Shown here: positions 62,184-64,000 of the stretch, piece by piece
Numbering within the stretch: position 1 is the stretch's first letter
How the letters are laid out: every line of letters starts with the position of its first letter
NCBI GenBank assembly: GCA_035578155.1
Contig: JAPWDM010000005.1
Location: forward strand, 1,302,001 to 1,366,000
DNA from: Brachynemurus nebulosus
Taxonomy: Eukaryota > Arthropoda > Insecta > Neuroptera > Myrmeleontidae
DNA length: 64,000 nt
Direction: 5' to 3'
Program-made: the position numbers and the translations under genes
Notes under the pieces: generated by a model
What the model was told of the DNA's origin: nothing
Database searches by the model: none
The model's input: only the letters and a program-made list of their open reading frames with translations

Positions 62184-62686
62184 AAATTTTGGTTAAAATA
62201 TGTTTGAAATATTTTTGTGGGTTTTTATTTCACAGGACGTTATGAATATTGCAAGAACCGTAACTGTGGTATTGTTGCATTTCTTTAATTACAAATATTT
62301 AGTTGCATTACTTTAATTACAAGTATTAATTTAATTAAAAATTACACTTGAATTTTTAAACAAACCAAAATAAAAACTTTCCTTTAACTGTCATAAAACA
62401 TTGTTATTAATATTGTTGGTACACAACACAGATTAAAAAGTGAATTTTTATTCATAAGTGAGTAACTTTAGCGGAAAACTGTAACAGAGAATTCCAAACT
62501 TCGGCATTAATTATCATTATTGTAAAATTATTTTACCAAATTTGTTCTATTATACCAACAAGCTGAAACAAAACACATTTAAATAATAATTTATGTACCT
62601 GCGACACACATCAAAATAAGAGTACCAATAATAATAATAAGATACTATAAACATACATAATTATGTATGTAAGCAAATATACAGTA
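62184..62686. other. No gene seen
   Basis: AT-rich spacer with AATAATAATAAT near 62627 and no repeated copy elsewhere in the window. Confidence 0.55.
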
Positions 62687-63617
62687 AGGTAAATGTCCCA
62701 AATTCCGACACTTTAAGGAAGAACTAAACATATTTTCCTAGAATAATTTAAAATTCGTTTCTAGGAAAAAATATTTTCCTAGAATAATTTAAAAGGCTCA
62801 AAGTCTTTTGTCAACAACCAGACCAAAATTTTTACTTTAGATAAATTATCACTTAAGAAAAATAGAAAGATAAAATACAAAAAATAAGAATTTTTGTACT
62901 ACTGAAATGACACATAATTTCGACATCTACCATAAGACTTAGCTCTAAATTCAATACCTTTGTGAACTTATTTTCGTGTTTTTAAATTCAACAGTGTCCA
63001 TAATTTTGACTATAAACGCTTTAGCTCAAATAAAAAAGAAAAAAAAATTGATAAAGATGCATTTAACCTTTAACCGGTAAGGTATGTCTGTGAGTCGTAT
63101 ACAAAAATATTCTTTTTTGTTAACTGAACGTTTGTGTATTCTTTTATGATTTAGGGCAAATTTTACCCTGCTGGCGTAAGGGGAGTGGTCTCCAGTTTTT
63201 GGCTATCTATGTTACCAGCCCGCGGTATGTTAATCTGTTGATGTCTCTCAGACATCACTTTACCGTGATTATTATAAAAATTCACCTTACCGGTTAAGGG
63301 TTAAGTATAATTTATTGAAAAATTGCTTTATTTATTACACGTACATATTAGTTAATAATGTACTTTTCCAATTTCTGCTAATATAAAAATCAGTACTGTT
63401 TTGTTGTATATTTCGCAAAATAACTAATTGATCATTAATTTTAGTACAATATTTGTTAAAAATAAATCGAAATATACAAAAGATAGTATTACCTAATGTT
63501 CATAGATATATCTCTGATATACAAAACGAACGTTTTAAAAGCAGAAATTTTTTAAATTCTTTAAAATAATATAAAAGTTTGATTTTAAGACACTGTCTGA
63601 TTTTGGGTCATTTACCT
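62687..63617. mobile_element. Tc1/mariner-like MITE with TA duplication
   Basis: 931 bp with inverted ends AGGTAAATGTCCCAAATTCC and AGGTAAATGACCCAAAATCA, flanked by TA on both sides. No transposase frame. A second element is nested inside at 63067-63300. Confidence 0.75.
63067..63300. mobile_element. piggyBac-like MITE, TTAA-flanked, nested
   Basis: 234 bp with inverted ends CCTTTAACCGGTAAGGT and CCCTTAACCGGTAAGGT, each bordered by TTAA (63063-63066, 63301-63304). Lies within the TA-flanked MITE 62687-63617, so it inserted later. Confidence 0.8.
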
Positions 63618-64000
63618 TATCTATTGATTCATTCAAATTGATAAATATTCCTTTTCAGTTCACAGCCTCTGTGGTTCCCAGTGTGTCAAAATCGTCTAAA
63701 CATTTTTTTAAAAATAAACAATTGCAGACATACATATGTACTTGGGGATTCACAGACCATCATGATATCATCACATCAACCATCGATAATCGAGGAGTTG
63801 GCCAAGTGCGTATTTAACACACATTAAGCCGAGTTGCTGAGTTATTTGCGTTTTTGTATTTTTGGGGATAAAATACATCGCATCGCATATTTTTTTACGG
63901 TTTACTGTGAAAATAAATAAATATATTTGTACTTGTGTTACTTAAGGGTCAATTAAGTGGTAATTGGATTCCTTACAAACCACATGGACTTTGAAATACA

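Overview
The window is AT-rich nuclear DNA from a eukaryote, almost certainly an insect. The support is five spliced genes that combine an N-terminal ZAD (zinc-finger associated domain, essentially an arthropod feature) with C2H2 zinc-finger arrays, short introns with GT..AG ends, long (TA)n microsatellites, and a very high density of small DNA transposons (hAT, Tc1/mariner and pogo-like, PIF/Harbinger-like, TTAA-inserting). The species cannot be told from the sequence. There are no prokaryotic operons, rRNA genes, CRISPR arrays or recognisable tRNA genes.

Layout. 1-26.7 kb has no intact gene. It holds a decayed pogo/jerky-type transposase (about 3.4-3.9 kb), an inverted minisatellite (8.3-8.8 kb), a hAT relic keeping both transposase ends (12.4-13.8 kb), a nested element complex (15.3-18.7 kb), a palindromic element split by two other insertions (19.4-20.9 kb) and many MITEs. 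26.8-58.8 kb is a cluster of five ZAD-zinc-finger genes, all on the minus strand, called here A (26,779-31,185), E (38,834-40,281), B (42,394-44,460), C (47,647-53,457) and D (55,951-58,798). The rest, to 64 kb, is gene-poor, with a broken THAP-domain gene (about 60.0-60.3 kb), a second copy of a 1 kb repeat that also lies in gene A intron 2, and nested MITEs.

The genes. A, B, C and D share a 147-bp first exon (the first half of the ZAD), a phase-0 intron at the same place and an alignable second exon. E has the same architecture but is clearly diverged. B, C and D look like hybrids: the ZAD and the first C2HC finger resemble A, while the acidic linker and the C-terminal finger array resemble E. 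C also carries three fingers almost identical to those of A, inserted before the E-type linker, and an internal two-finger duplication. All five are expected to be nuclear DNA-binding transcription factors that dimerise through the ZAD. Their targets cannot be read from the sequence.

Because A-D are paralogues, each serves as an 'empty site' for insertions in the others. Removing one element from intron 1 of A, one from D and five from C brings all four introns to 522-528 bp. This gives unusually firm boundaries and target-site duplications for seven transposons.
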